Source: Ilumatobacter sp.
GTDB lineage: Bacteria > Actinomycetota > Acidimicrobiia > Acidimicrobiales > Ilumatobacteraceae
Assembly (NCBI RefSeq): GCF_030065885.1
Contig: NZ_JASJCS010000061.1
Span: forward strand, 1-34,386
Direction: 5' to 3'
Length of the DNA: 34,386 bases
In this document: piece after piece, positions 15,752 to 23,956 of the stretch
Position numbering within the stretch: position 1 is the stretch's first letter
How the letters are laid out: the number at the start of each line of letters is the position of its first letter
Position numbers and translations under genes: made by a program
Notes under the pieces: generated by a model
What the model saw: the letters and a program-made list of their open reading frames with translations, nothing else
What the model was told of the DNA's origin: nothing
Database searches by the model: none

Positions 15752-16960
15752 ATGCGCATCGCCGATGTCGAGACGTTCGTCGTCGAGAACCCGCCGCCGG
15801 CGTTCGGCGGGACGTACTTCGTCGTCGTCAAGCTCACGACCGACGATGGCGTCGTCGGGTACGGCGAGGCGTATGGCGCGACGTTCCGGCCGAACGTGGT
15901 CGCGTCCGGCATCACCGACCTCGCCGACCAGTTCCTGATCGGCCACGACCCCCACCACATCGAACGGTTCTGGCGGCGGGCGTACGGCCGAGGCTTCACG
16001 CAACGACCCGACGTCACGCTCTCCGGCGCGACGAGTGGGCTCGAGATGGCCTGCTGGGACATCGTCGGCAAGGCGGCGGGGAAGCCCGTCTACGAGCTCC
16101 TCGGAGGTCGGGTCCATGAGTCGTTGCGCTCGTACACCTACCTGTACCCCGAGCCGGACGACGAGACCGACGTCTACGTCGACCCCGAGCTCGGCGCACG
16201 TCGCGCACTCGAGGAGGTCGAGCGCGGGTTCACCGCCGTCAAGCTCGACCCGGCCGGCCCGTACACGGCGATGGGCGGCCATCAGCCGTCGCTCGAGCGG
16301 CTCGACCTGTCCGAGCGATTCGTGCGCCTGATCCGCGATGCGGTCGGCGATCGTGCCGACATCCTGTTCGGCACGCACGGCCAGTTCACGTCATCGGGCG
16401 CGCTCCGACTCGCACGACGGCTGGAACCGTTCGACCCGCTGTGGTTCGAGGAGCCCGTGCCGCCCGACGATGTCGCCTCGATGGCCAAGGTGGCGCACCA
16501 GACCAGCATCCCGATCGCGACCGGCGAACGACTCACGTCGACGTCCGAGTTCGCCCGTGTGCTCGAGGCGAAGGCGGCGTCGATCATCCAGCTCAACCTG
16601 GCGCGAGCGGGCGGGTTGCTGGAGGGCAAGAAGATCGCAGCGCTGGCGGAGGCGTTCGGCGCCCAGATCGCGCCGCACTGCTACAACGGCCCGATCGGCT
16701 TGGCTGCGAACATCCAGCTCGCCACGTGCTCGCCGAACTTCCTGATCCTCGAGGTGATCCGCGACCTCACCGGCTTCCACGCCGACCTGCTGCGAACGCC
16801 GCTGCGGTGGGAGGACGGCCGGGTGGTCCCGTCGAACGAGCCCGGGCTCGGTGTCGAGCTCGACGAGGACGTCGCCCGCGCACATGCGTACACGGGCGAC
16901 CGACTCCATCTGAACATGGCCGACGACCCGATCGACGTCGCCGACCCGCTGACTCCCTGA
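15752..16960 (+). CDS. Enolase-superfamily enzyme (mandelate racemase/muconate lactonizing type)
   Basis: A 402-residue sugar-acid dehydratase- or racemase-type protein. The N-terminal capping domain (MRIADVETFVV, YGEAYG) is followed by a TIM barrel. Lys164 in AVKLDPAGPY, Glu234 in WFEEPVPP, Glu259 in IATGERL and His309 in APHC align with known catalytic and metal positions. Two usual acids differ: FGTHGQ (207-211) has Gly where the first metal-ligand Asp of galactonate dehydratases falls, and QLNLARAGG has Asn282 where the Asp paired to His309 is usual. These look like traits of an uncharacterised subfamily more than damage, because the rest is well kept. Possibly cotranscribed with the ADH (21 bp gap); GAGACT lies 6 nt before the ATG. 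Confidence 0.87.
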   Translation: MRIADVETFVVENPPPAFGGTYFVVVKLTTDDGVVGYGEAYGATFRPNVVASGITDLADQFLIGHDPHHIERFWRRAYGRGFTQRPDVTLSGATSGLEMACWDIVGKAAGKPVYELLGGRVHESLRSYTYLYPEPDDETDVYVDPELGARRALEEVERGFTAVKLDPAGPYTAMGGHQPSLERLDLSERFVRLIRDAVGDRADILFGTHGQFTSSGALRLARRLEPFDPLWFEEPVPPDDVASMAKVAHQTSIPIATGERLTSTSEFARVLEAKAASIIQLNLARAGGLLEGKKIAALAEAFGAQIAPHCYNGPIGLAANIQLATCSPNFLILEVIRDLTGFHADLLRTPLRWEDGRVVPSNEPGLGVELDEDVARAHAYTGDRLHLNMADDPIDVADPLTP

Positions 16961-17002
16961 AGGGCGGGCAGCGACCATGGGGAGTCGACCAGACGCGCGC
17001 TC

Positions 17003-17434
17003 TCAGCCCTGCAGGGTCATCCGGCCCGAATCGTCGTTGGGCGAGTACGGGTTGTGGGCGATCTCCCAGAGATGGCCGTCGGGGTCGGCGACGTACGAGG
17101 AGTAGCCACCCCAGAACACGGGCTGTGGCTCCTTCACTGCGGTCGCACCGGCCGCAACCCACTCGTCGAACACCGCGTCGACCTCGGCGGGACTGTCGCA
17201 ATTGAGCGCCAAGGTCACCGCTCGGAAACCCGACCCGTCAGCGTCGACGGCGGCGTCGTCCGCGAGCGGTTCGCGGCCGTGCAACCCCAGAACGCTCCCC
17301 TGCATCCGGAAGAAGGCGACCTGGTCGTTCGAGCTCGACGACGAACGCCAGCCGAGCGACTCGTAGAACGTGGTCGCCCGGGCGACGTCGGCCACGCCGA
17401 GCGTGACCATGGAGATGCGCTGGGGGACCGTCAC
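17003..17434 (-). CDS. VOC (glyoxalase/bleomycin-resistance fold) protein
   Basis: A 143-residue single VOC protein. ISMVTLGVADVARATTFYESLGW opens the first beta-alpha-beta module and WGGYSSYVADPDGHLWEIAHNP closes the second with the conserved His/Glu metal-site region. Such proteins bind metal and act as glyoxalases, dioxygenases, isomerases or resistance proteins; function is not fixed here. Starts with GTG at 17434, 12 bp after the recA stop on the same strand, so it probably shares the recA transcript. The position directly after recA is normally occupied by recX in actinobacteria. Whether it is SOS-induced as a read-through product is an open inference. Confidence 0.85.
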   Translation of the reverse strand: MTVPQRISMVTLGVADVARATTFYESLGWRSSSSSNDQVAFFRMQGSVLGLHGREPLADDAAVDADGSGFRAVTLALNCDSPAEVDAVFDEWVAAGATAVKEPQPVFWGGYSSYVADPDGHLWEIAHNPYSPNDDSGRMTLQG

Positions 17435-17446
17435 GAGCGGCCCTGA

Positions 17447-18514
17447 TCAGTCGAGCGTGATCGGCTCGTCGTCGGCGTCGGTGAACGCCTCGCCGGCGGC
17501 GTCGGGGTCGGTGGCGTTGGGGTCGGGCTTGAGACCGGCGGCGATCATGACTCTGTCGCTGATCTCGACCATCACCTCGGGATTCTCGATGAGGAACGTC
17601 TTCGCGTTCTCGCGGCCCTGACCGAGCTGCTCGCCCTCGTACGTGAACCAGGCGCCCGACTTGGTGACGATGCCGAGGTCGACCGCCATGTCGAGCAGCG
17701 CGCCCTCGCGGCTGATGCCCTTGCCGTACATGATGTCGAACTCGGCCTGCTTGAACGGCGGCGACACCTTGTTCTTCACGACCTTGACCCGGGTGCGGTT
17801 GCCGACCACCTCGGCGCCGTCCTTCAACGACTCGATGCGGCGGATGTCGAGGCGGACCGAGGAGTAGAACTTCAGCGCCCGGCCGCCGGGTGTGGTCTCG
17901 GGCGACCCGAACATCACACCGATCTTCTCGCGCAGCTGGTTGATGAAGACGGCGATCGTCTTGGTCTTGCTGAGGTTGCCGGTGAGCTTGCGGAGCGCCT
18001 GGCTCATCAGCCGGGCCTGCAGCCCGACGTGGGTGTCGCCCATCTCGCCCTCGATCTCGGCGCGCGGCGTCAGGGCGGCGACCGAGTCGACCACGACCAC
18101 GTCGATCGCACCCGACCGGACCAGCATGTCCGCGATCTCGAGCGCCTGCTCGCCCGTGTCGGGCTGGGAGATGAGCAGCTGGTCGATGTCGACGCCGATC
18201 GCCTTGGCGTACACCGGGTCCATCGCGTGCTCGGCGTCGATGTACGCGCACACGCCGCCGTTGCGCTGGGCCTCGGCCACGACGTGCATCGCCAGCGTCG
18301 ACTTGCCGGACGACTCGGGACCGTAGATCTCGGTCACGCGCCCCCGGGGCAGCCCGCCGATGCCCAGCGCGAGGTCGAGCGACAGAGCGCCGGTGGACAC
18401 CGACTCGACGGCCATGGTGCCCTTCTCACCCATCCGCATGATCGACCCCTTGCCGAACTGCTTGTCGATCTGCGACAGCGCCATGTCGAGCGCCTTGTCA
18501 CGGTCGTTGCTCAT
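17447..18514 (-). CDS. recA: Recombinase A
   Basis: DNA-dependent ATPase for homologous recombination and the co-protease that triggers LexA cleavage. 355 residues. Walker [20 protein letters not shown] (Walker B), and L1/L2 loops ([12 protein letters not shown] and [13 protein letters not shown]) are intact. No intein is present. GGAG sits 7 nt before the ATG. Promoter and two SOS boxes lie upstream. The acidic C-terminal tail ([10 protein letters not shown]) is normal for RecA. No recX follows; a VOC gene starts 12 bp downstream. Confidence 0.99.
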   Translation of the reverse strand: MSNDRDKALDMALSQIDKQFGKGSIMRMGEKGTMAVESVSTGALSLDLALGIGGLPRGRVTEIYGPESSGKSTLAMHVVAEAQRNGGVCAYIDAEHAMDPVYAKAIGVDIDQLLISQPDTGEQALEIADMLVRSGAIDVVVVDSVAALTPRAEIEGEMGDTHVGLQARLMSQALRKLTGNLSKTKTIAVFINQLREKIGVMFGSPETTPGGRALKFYSSVRLDIRRIESLKDGAEVVGNRTRVKVVKNKVSPPFKQAEFDIMYGKGISREGALLDMAVDLGIVTKSGAWFTYEGEQLGQGRENAKTFLIENPEVMVEISDRVMIAAGLKPDPNATDPDAAGEAFTDADDEPITLD

Positions 18515-18622
18515 GTTGTTCTCCTACTTCCTGCTTCGTTCGGGGGCACGAGCCCGATCCGTCTGGTGATGACTGATGAGCACCGTACGGAAGGGGTGTG
18601 ACGGTGTTCGGCGAATGACATC

Positions 18623-18651
18623 ACTGTAGTTGTCGAACAACCGTTCGGCAA
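18623..18651 (-). promoter_or_regulatory. recA promoter (TTGCCG - 17 bp - TACAGT)
   Basis: On the minus strand -35 TTGCCG (18646-18651) and -10 TACAGT (18623-18628) are 17 bp apart, giving a leader of about 100 nt before the ATG at 18514. A perfect SOS box lies in the spacer. Confidence 0.75.
18634..18647. promoter_or_regulatory. SOS (LexA) box in the recA promoter
   Basis: CGAACAACCGTTCG is a perfect CGAAC-N4-GTTCG match located between the -35 and -10 elements of recA. LexA binding here would block polymerase directly. Confidence 0.92.
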
Positions 18652-18660
18652 GCATCGTCG

Positions 18661-18674
18661 GGAACGACCGTTCG
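18661..18674. promoter_or_regulatory. Second SOS box upstream of recA
   Basis: GGAACGACCGTTCG matches 9 of 10 fixed positions. It starts 27 bp from the first box, just upstream of the -35. Confidence 0.75.
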
Positions 18675-18728
18675 ATCGACCGGCCGGCCGACCCCGCCGC
18701 GCGCCCCCGAGCCTTCGGAGCCCGGCCC

Positions 18729-19154
18729 TCAGAGCGTGGCGTCGGTCTCGCCGGCCAGCTCGGCCGGCGTGGGACGGCGCATCCACAGATCGACGGCCTG
18801 CCAGAGCGTGAACGAGATCGGGTAGAACAGCGCCGGCCCGATCAGGGCCACGCCGGCCGTGACGATCACCGTGCCGAGCACGGGCACGTCGGGAGCCGTG
18901 ACCGCCACCATCACCAGGATCGTCAGCAGGATGGTGCCGAACGTCAGGATGATGTTGGCCGTGATCGCGCCGAGTTCGAAGGCCTCGTCGCCCCGGCGGT
19001 ACGCGTGGCCGCACCGCCGGCACCGATCCTGACGCCGGAACCACCCGACGAAGTAGGCCTTGCGATCGCCGCACCACGCGCACCGCCGCGTGATGCCCCG
19101 GGCGAGCAACCTCGGCCGGGACGGGAAGTCGGTGACCGGCTGGATCTCGCTCAC
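18729..19154 (-). CDS. DUF983-like membrane protein with zinc ribbon
   Basis: A 141-residue protein: an N-terminal CxxC pair (CAWCGDRKAYFVGWFRRQDRCRRCGH) forming a probable zinc ribbon, then RRGDEAFELGAITANI and two membrane segments (ILTFGTILLTILVMVAV, and VIVTAGVALIGPALFYPISFTLW). This layout is that of DUF983, of unknown role. GTG at 19154 is chosen over the much longer upstream frame, which would overlap the divergent gene at 19195 for most of its length. TATCGT 6 nt upstream supports the start. Confidence 0.85.
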   Translation of the reverse strand: MSEIQPVTDFPSRPRLLARGITRRCAWCGDRKAYFVGWFRRQDRCRRCGHAYRRGDEAFELGAITANIILTFGTILLTILVMVAVTAPDVPVLGTVIVTAGVALIGPALFYPISFTLWQAVDLWMRRPTPAELAGETDATL

Positions 19155-19160
19155 ACTCGC

Positions 19161-19166
19161 ACGATA
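19161..19166 (-). promoter_or_regulatory. -10-like TATCGT, 6 nt before the DUF983 start (leaderless type)
   Basis: TATCGT (minus strand) is followed by 6 nt and then GTG at 19154. No Shine-Dalgarno sequence is present. -35 not clear. Confidence 0.5.
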
Positions 19167-19194
19167 GCGACCGGGTTTGCCAGACTCTCCGCCG

Positions 19195-20013
19195 ATGGAA
19201 CGAAGTCTCGCGGGCGTGCTGTTCCTCGTGGCAGCCGTCGCGCTCAGCGTGAGTGCCGGCGCGTGGTGGATGCAGCGGATCGTGTTCACCCCCGATTCCT
19301 CGCGCGACACCGCTGCTGCGATCCTCGAGGATCCCGACATCCGCCAGGACATCAACACGGTCGTCACCGGGGCGAGCGCGCCGGTCGTCGAACGGTCGGC
19401 GTCCGACCTCGGGACCTTCCTCGAGACCGAGATCCTCAGCACGCGGGCCGGCGCGGCGATGATGGGCCCGATCATCGAAGAGGCCCACGACCGGGTCATC
19501 GGCAACCGCGACGACGATCCGATCAGGCTCACCGGCGCACAGATGGTCGACATCGTGCGCGACCAGCGCGCCGCCGACGTGCAGACCGTCACGATGCCGA
19601 TCAACCCGATCGGCACGCTGCGCACCACCAGCACCGCGCTGACGTGGATCATGATGATCTCCGCCGGGCTCGCCGCCGTCACGCTGCTGCTCGCCGTCGT
19701 CACACGGCCCGAGCGGCGCGACGTCCTCCGCGGGCTCGGCGAGTTCGGCTTGGCCCTCGCCGTGTCGATCCTCGTGTTCGGCTACCTGCTCCCGGTCCAT
19801 CTCATGAGCGCCATCGACAACAGCACGTGGACGCAGGTCGTCCCGCGGCTCGCGCTCCGCACGCTGCCCGTGGTGCTCGGGTCGGCGGCGATCTTCGCAC
19901 TCGGCGGGCTGGGACTCGTGATCGCATCGGCGAGCACGTCGCGCCGGCGGCAGTGGTCGACGCCGCTGTCGGTCGCCCGGTACCGCGGCGGCGAGAATCC
20001 GGGCTGGGGCTGA
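19195..20013 (+). CDS. Integral membrane protein with large outer loop, function unknown
   Basis: Not recognised as a named family. The 272-residue protein has an N-terminal membrane segment (VLFLVAAVALSVSAGAWWM), an outer segment of about 130 residues (residues about 30-150) with amphipathic helices (DTAAAILEDPDIRQDINTVV, FLETEILSTRAGAAMMGPIIEEAH), and three further membrane helices (ALTWIMMISAGLAAVTLLLAVV, GEFGLALAVSILVFGYLLP, LPVVLGSAAIFALGGLGLVIA). A basic C-terminal tail ends the protein. The ATG at 19195 is preferred to the TTG at 19177. It stops 6 nt before the PhyH gene, so the two probably share a transcript. Divergent from the DUF983 gene. Confidence 0.75.
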   Translation: MERSLAGVLFLVAAVALSVSAGAWWMQRIVFTPDSSRDTAAAILEDPDIRQDINTVVTGASAPVVERSASDLGTFLETEILSTRAGAAMMGPIIEEAHDRVIGNRDDDPIRLTGAQMVDIVRDQRAADVQTVTMPINPIGTLRTTSTALTWIMMISAGLAAVTLLLAVVTRPERRDVLRGLGEFGLALAVSILVFGYLLPVHLMSAIDNSTWTQVVPRLALRTLPVVLGSAAIFALGGLGLVIASASTSRRRQWSTPLSVARYRGGENPGWG

Positions 20014-20019
20014 TCACTC

Positions 20020-20973
20020 ATGACGCTGACCGCCAACGGCCATCCGCTCGACACCTCGCCTGATCGATTCGGCGAGCTCGAGCCCGCCAACGACCTGCTC
20101 GATGACCCGGCAGGGCTGCGAGCGGCGATGGACGAGCGCGGCCACCTCTTCTTCCGCGGGTTGCTGCCGGCCGAGACGGTCCTGGAAGCGCGCCGCGAAG
20201 TGTTGCTGAAGTACGCCGTGCTCGGCGAGGTCGACGACCGTTTCCCGATCGAGGACGCCATCGCCGGCGACCGGCTCGGCGTGGACACCGCCAACGTCCG
20301 CGCCTTCTCCGAGAGCGTCCGGAACGGGTACTGGTACCGGTCGGTGACCGATCACCCCGACCTGCTGGCGGTCCACGCGGCACTGCTCGACGGCCCGGTC
20401 CGCTCGTTCGACTTCCGCTGGCCACGGTTCGCCCGACCCGGGGAGGGCTGCGGCTTCCACTGCGACGGCCCGTACATGAACCGTGGCACGCCGATGGAGC
20501 GGATCTTCTCGAGCTGGATCCCGCTCGGCCACGTCGCCCGTGAGGACGGCGCGCTCATCGTCCTCGAGGGCAGCCACCGTTCCGACCAGCTCGACGGCTA
20601 CCTCGATGCCGACGCCGACCGCGACGGCCTCCAGTGGCTCGACGACGACCCCGTCGTCGTGCAGGAGCGGTACGGCGACCGCTGGCTCACCATCGACTTC
20701 GAACCCGGCGACGTGCTGTGCTTCGGCATGAGCACGCTGCACGGTGCGCTCGACAACCAGTCGCCCACGGGGCGGTGCCGGCTCTCGTCGGACACCCGCT
20801 ACCAGCGTGTCGACGAGCCTGCCGACCCGCGCTGGAACGGCGAGCGGATCGAGGGCCACGGCGGCCGCCGCGTGTTCTACCCGGGCCTCGGCCGCTGGAA
20901 CAACGACGACTTCCAGGACGAGTGGAAGGACGTCGACGAACGCGGGCGGATGATCATCCGCGAGACGCCGTGA
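20020..20973 (+). CDS. Phytanoyl-CoA dioxygenase family (PhyH) Fe(II)/2-oxoglutarate oxygenase
   Basis: A 317-residue Fe(II)- and 2-oxoglutarate-dependent oxygenase. The facial triad is visible: His147-x-Asp149 (GFHCDGPY) and His241 (STLHGALDN), with Arg in RCRLSSDTRYQ available for 2-oxoglutarate. FRGLLPAETVLEARREVL is the usual PhyH N-terminal region. The family hydroxylates acyl-CoAs, ectoine, halogenated compounds and natural products, so the substrate is unknown. Starts 6 nt after the membrane-protein stop. Confidence 0.9.
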   Translation: MTLTANGHPLDTSPDRFGELEPANDLLDDPAGLRAAMDERGHLFFRGLLPAETVLEARREVLLKYAVLGEVDDRFPIEDAIAGDRLGVDTANVRAFSESVRNGYWYRSVTDHPDLLAVHAALLDGPVRSFDFRWPRFARPGEGCGFHCDGPYMNRGTPMERIFSSWIPLGHVAREDGALIVLEGSHRSDQLDGYLDADADRDGLQWLDDDPVVVQERYGDRWLTIDFEPGDVLCFGMSTLHGALDNQSPTGRCRLSSDTRYQRVDEPADPRWNGERIEGHGGRRVFYPGLGRWNNDDFQDEWKDVDERGRMIIRETP

Positions 20974-20997
20974 CCGACGGCGCCCGGCTCGCGTGAC

Positions 20998-22218
20998 CTA
21001 CTTCACCCGGTTGCCGCGCTGCCAGACGTGGGTGACGCGGACCGGGTCACCCCACACCGAGCGGTCGTCGAGCGGGTTCGAGTCGAACGCGATCACGTCG
21101 GCGTCGTAGCCCTCGATCAGCTGGCCGGTGCGCGGCGCCTGCGGGCCGAGCGTCTCGGGTCCGTTGGCCGTCGCCGCCTCGATCGCCTCGAGGTCGGTCA
21201 TGCCGGCGTTGATCAGCGCCAGCACCTCGCGGCTGTTCTCGCCGTACATCTGACCGGAGACGAAGATGTCGCAGCCCGTCGCGATGCGCACGCCCTTCGC
21301 GATGGCGATCTTCATCGCCTGCTCGTGGGCCCCGGCCACCATCTGGCCCTTCTCGTACGCGTAGCGCGGCAGCGCGTCGACCTGGTGCAGCAGCTCGTCG
21401 ACGACGAACCGTGTCGGCACGTACATCGCGCCGGTCTCGACCATGAGGTCGGCGGCCTCCTCGTCGAGGAAGCTGCCGTGCTCGATCGTGTGACAGCCCG
21501 CTCGCAGCGCGGCCATGATCCCGGGCTTGCCGTGGCAGTGGGCGGCGACGATCCGCTCGGCCCTCGCCGCCTCGCCGACGATGGCAGACAGCTCCTCGTC
21601 GGAGAACTGCTGGTGGATCGGGTGGTCGACCTCTGACATCACGCCGCCCGAGGCGCAGATCTTGATCAGCTTGGCGTTGGTGCGCAGGTTGGTCCGCACG
21701 GCCTTGAGCACCTCGGGGACGCCGTCGCAGAGGATGCTGAACCCGCCGTTGCAGCCGAGCTCGTGGACGAAGTCGAGTGGGAACGAATGGAGGTCGCCGT
21801 GCCCACCGGTGGTCGACAGCACCCGGCCGGCGGCGTGGATGCGCGGGCCACGCATGCGGCCCTCCTCGACGGCGGGCGCCAGGCGGATGCCCGGGCCGCC
21901 GACGTCGCGGACGCTGGTGATGCCGGCGTCGAGCACCTTGCCGGCATCGTCGACGGCTCGCGCGGCGCCGGTGACCGGATCCAGGGTGGCGAGCGTCTCG
22001 ATGTTCGGCGTCGGCATGCCGATCAGGTGCGTGTGGCAGTCCCACATGCCCGGCATGGCGGCCGGCACCTCGTGCACGTCCTCGTCGGGCTTCGCCGGAG
22101 GCGCACCGGCGGTCGGCCCGGCATAGACGATCTCGCCCTGGTCGGACACGACCGTTCCCTGCTCGACCGGTGCGCCCCGGCCGGGGATCAGGACATCGGC
22201 GACGATGCGGGTTGGCAT
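20998..22218 (-). CDS. Amidohydrolase, Xaa-Pro dipeptidase/imidazolonepropionase-like
   Basis: A 406-residue metal-dependent hydrolase. HxH in WDCHTHLIG, the carboxylated-Lys candidate in AKLIKICASGG, His in AAHCHGKPG and TIEHGSFLD, and Asp in ATGCDIFVSGQ make a complete binuclear metal site. The arrangement fits the prolidase-like cytosolic branch of the superfamily (cleaving N-acylated or X-Pro dipeptides); some members act on other amides. No signal peptide. ATG at 22218 with TAAGTT 6 nt upstream. Confidence 0.88.
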   Translation of the reverse strand: MPTRIVADVLIPGRGAPVEQGTVVSDQGEIVYAGPTAGAPPAKPDEDVHEVPAAMPGMWDCHTHLIGMPTPNIETLATLDPVTGAARAVDDAGKVLDAGITSVRDVGGPGIRLAPAVEEGRMRGPRIHAAGRVLSTTGGHGDLHSFPLDFVHELGCNGGFSILCDGVPEVLKAVRTNLRTNAKLIKICASGGVMSEVDHPIHQQFSDEELSAIVGEAARAERIVAAHCHGKPGIMAALRAGCHTIEHGSFLDEEAADLMVETGAMYVPTRFVVDELLHQVDALPRYAYEKGQMVAGAHEQAMKIAIAKGVRIATGCDIFVSGQMYGENSREVLALINAGMTDLEAIEAATANGPETLGPQAPRTGQLIEGYDADVIAFDSNPLDDRSVWGDPVRVTHVWQRGNRVK

Positions 22219-22224
22219 CGCGCC

Positions 22225-22230
22225 AACTTA
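22225..22230 (-). promoter_or_regulatory. -10-like TAAGTT, 6 nt before the amidohydrolase start (leaderless type)
   Basis: TAAGTT (minus strand) precedes the ATG at 22218 by 6 nt. No Shine-Dalgarno sequence. -35 unclear. Confidence 0.45.
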
Positions 22231-22362
22231 CGCAGTTCGTGCCGAGCGGACGATCCGGGAGCGGCGCTGGAGGATTCTTCGAGGCCGATGTCGATTCGGG
22301 GTCGTCTCGCGCGTCATGGTGGTGTCGGCGACCGTCGCCGGCCATCACACCGAGGAGTTCAC

Positions 22363-22716
22363 ATGAAGTACTTCGTTCTGCTCGCCGGCTACGGCGAGAT
22401 GCCGCCGTGGGACGAGCTGACCCCGGAGGAGCAGGAGGCCGGCATGGCCCAGCACGTCGCGTTCGACGAGGCGTGCGCCGCCCGGCCCGGCGTCGAGATC
22501 ACGAGCGCCGAGGCGCTGGCGGACGGCTCGACGGCCACGACCCTGCGCACCCGCGGCGGTGACATGACGATCACCGACGGTCCGTTCGCCGAGGCGGCAG
22601 AGCACATCGGGGGCTACTACGTGCTCGATGCTCCCGACCTCGACACGGTCATCGACCTGTGCAAGGTCCTGCCCGCCTATGACATCGACATCCGACCCGT
22701 CCTCGACGCACCCTGA
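22363..22716 (+). CDS. DGPF/YCII-related protein paired with the ECF sigma factor
   Basis: A 117-residue YCII-domain protein carrying the signature DGPF (ITDGPFAEAAEHIGGYYVLDA). DGPF proteins are known partners of ECF42 sigma factors and are encoded next to them; their biochemical role is not established. A clear ribosome site GAGGAG (22352-22357) precedes the ATG, unlike many genes here. The last 38 bp overlap the sigma-factor start (22679), so expression is probably coupled. Confidence 0.9.
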   Translation: MKYFVLLAGYGEMPPWDELTPEEQEAGMAQHVAFDEACAARPGVEITSAEALADGSTATTLRTRGGDMTITDGPFAEAAEHIGGYYVLDAPDLDTVIDLCKVLPAYDIDIRPVLDAP

Positions 22717-23932
22717 CCGGACCGTCGAGCGGGTCTACCGGGCCGAGTGGGGGCGGTTGCTGTCACTGCTCGTCGCACGGACGCGGCGTCTCGATCTGGC
22801 CGAGGACGCCCTCGGCGAGGCGTTCGCACGCGCCGCGGAGCGCTGGCCGGCGGAGGGTCTGCCGGCCAGCCCCACCGCGTGGCTGTACACGACCGCCCAC
22901 CGGCTCGTCGTCGGACGGCTGCGCGCCGAGGCCGTCGCCGGCCGCAAGGCGCCGCTGCTGGCGGTCAGCGCAGGTTGGGAGCAGCCGGAGGATGCGAGCG
23001 AGGGCTGGGCCGACGATCGCCTGCAGCTGATCCTCCTCTGCTGCCACCCGGCGCTGTCTCGCGAGTCGCAATCGGCGCTCGCCCTCCGCCTCGTCATCGG
23101 CACGCCGACGGAGCAGATCGCTCGCCTGTTCCTCGTCGAACCGGCAACGATGGCAGCGCGCGTGACCCGGGCGAAGAAGAAGATCGTGCTGGCCGGCATC
23201 CCGCTCGGCGCGCCGGTCGAGGACGAGCTCAGATCGCGCCTCGACGAGGTCTGCCGGACGATCTACCTGGCCTTCACCGCGGGCTACACGCCGGGCAGCG
23301 GACCCGACCTGTTGCGGGCCGACTTGGCCGGCGACGCCGTGCGGCTCGCTGCTCTGCTGCACGAGCTCGTCCCCGAGGCCGCCCAGGTGAGCGCCATGCT
23401 CGCCCTGCTGCTGCTCCAGCACTCTCGACGCGACGCACGCGTGCACGCCGGGCGCCTGGTCACCCTCGCCGAGCAGGATCGCTCGTCGTGGCACCAGGAC
23501 GAGATCCGCGCCGCGCTCGACGTCGCCACCGGCCTGCAGCCGAGCGACGGCTACGCGGAGGAGCTCCGCCTCCAGGTGCTCATCGCCGCCGAGCACGCGC
23601 AAGCACCGACCGCCGACGCGACGGACTGGGCTGCGATCACCGGCCACTACGCCGACCTGGAAGCCCTCACCGGCTCGGCCGTCGTGCGGCTGAACCGCGC
23701 CGTCGCCGTGGCCGAGGTCGAGGGTGTGGAGGCGGGGCTCGTGCTGCTCGCGGGCCTCGACGATCTCCTCGACGGCAATCACCGCCTGCATGCCGTGCGC
23801 GCCGACCTCGCAGAGCGGGCCGGCGATCTCGATCTCGCCGTGGCGTCGTATCGCAAGGCCATCGACCGGTGCGCCAACGAGGTCGAGCGAGCGCACCTGA
23901 GCGATCGGCTCGCCGCGCTCGAAGGTCCCTGA
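22679..23932 (+). CDS. ECF RNA polymerase sigma factor, ECF42 type with TPR-like C-terminal extension
   Basis: A 417-residue ECF sigma factor. Region 2 spans VERVYRAEWGRLLSLLVARTRRLDLAEDALGEAFARA and includes the WLYTTAHR segment; region 4 contains SALALRLVIGTPTEQIARLF and ATMAARVTRAKKKI. The long C-terminal part (about 190-417) is helical with TPR-like repeats (ALTGSAVVRLNRAVAVAEVEG, HRLHAVRADLAERAGDLDLAVASYRKAI). That architecture and an adjacent DGPF gene define ECF42, which lack a dedicated anti-sigma factor in known cases and use the C-terminal extension for control. ATG at 22679 lies within the DGPF gene; the frame is open further upstream. Targets are unknown. Confidence 0.92.
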   Translation: MTSTSDPSSTHPDRTVERVYRAEWGRLLSLLVARTRRLDLAEDALGEAFARAAERWPAEGLPASPTAWLYTTAHRLVVGRLRAEAVAGRKAPLLAVSAGWEQPEDASEGWADDRLQLILLCCHPALSRESQSALALRLVIGTPTEQIARLFLVEPATMAARVTRAKKKIVLAGIPLGAPVEDELRSRLDEVCRTIYLAFTAGYTPGSGPDLLRADLAGDAVRLAALLHELVPEAAQVSAMLALLLLQHSRRDARVHAGRLVTLAEQDRSSWHQDEIRAALDVATGLQPSDGYAEELRLQVLIAAEHAQAPTADATDWAAITGHYADLEALTGSAVVRLNRAVAVAEVEGVEAGLVLLAGLDDLLDGNHRLHAVRADLAERAGDLDLAVASYRKAIDRCANEVERAHLSDRLAALEGP

Positions 23933-23956
23933 CCGCCGAGGAGCGGGAGACGCCGC

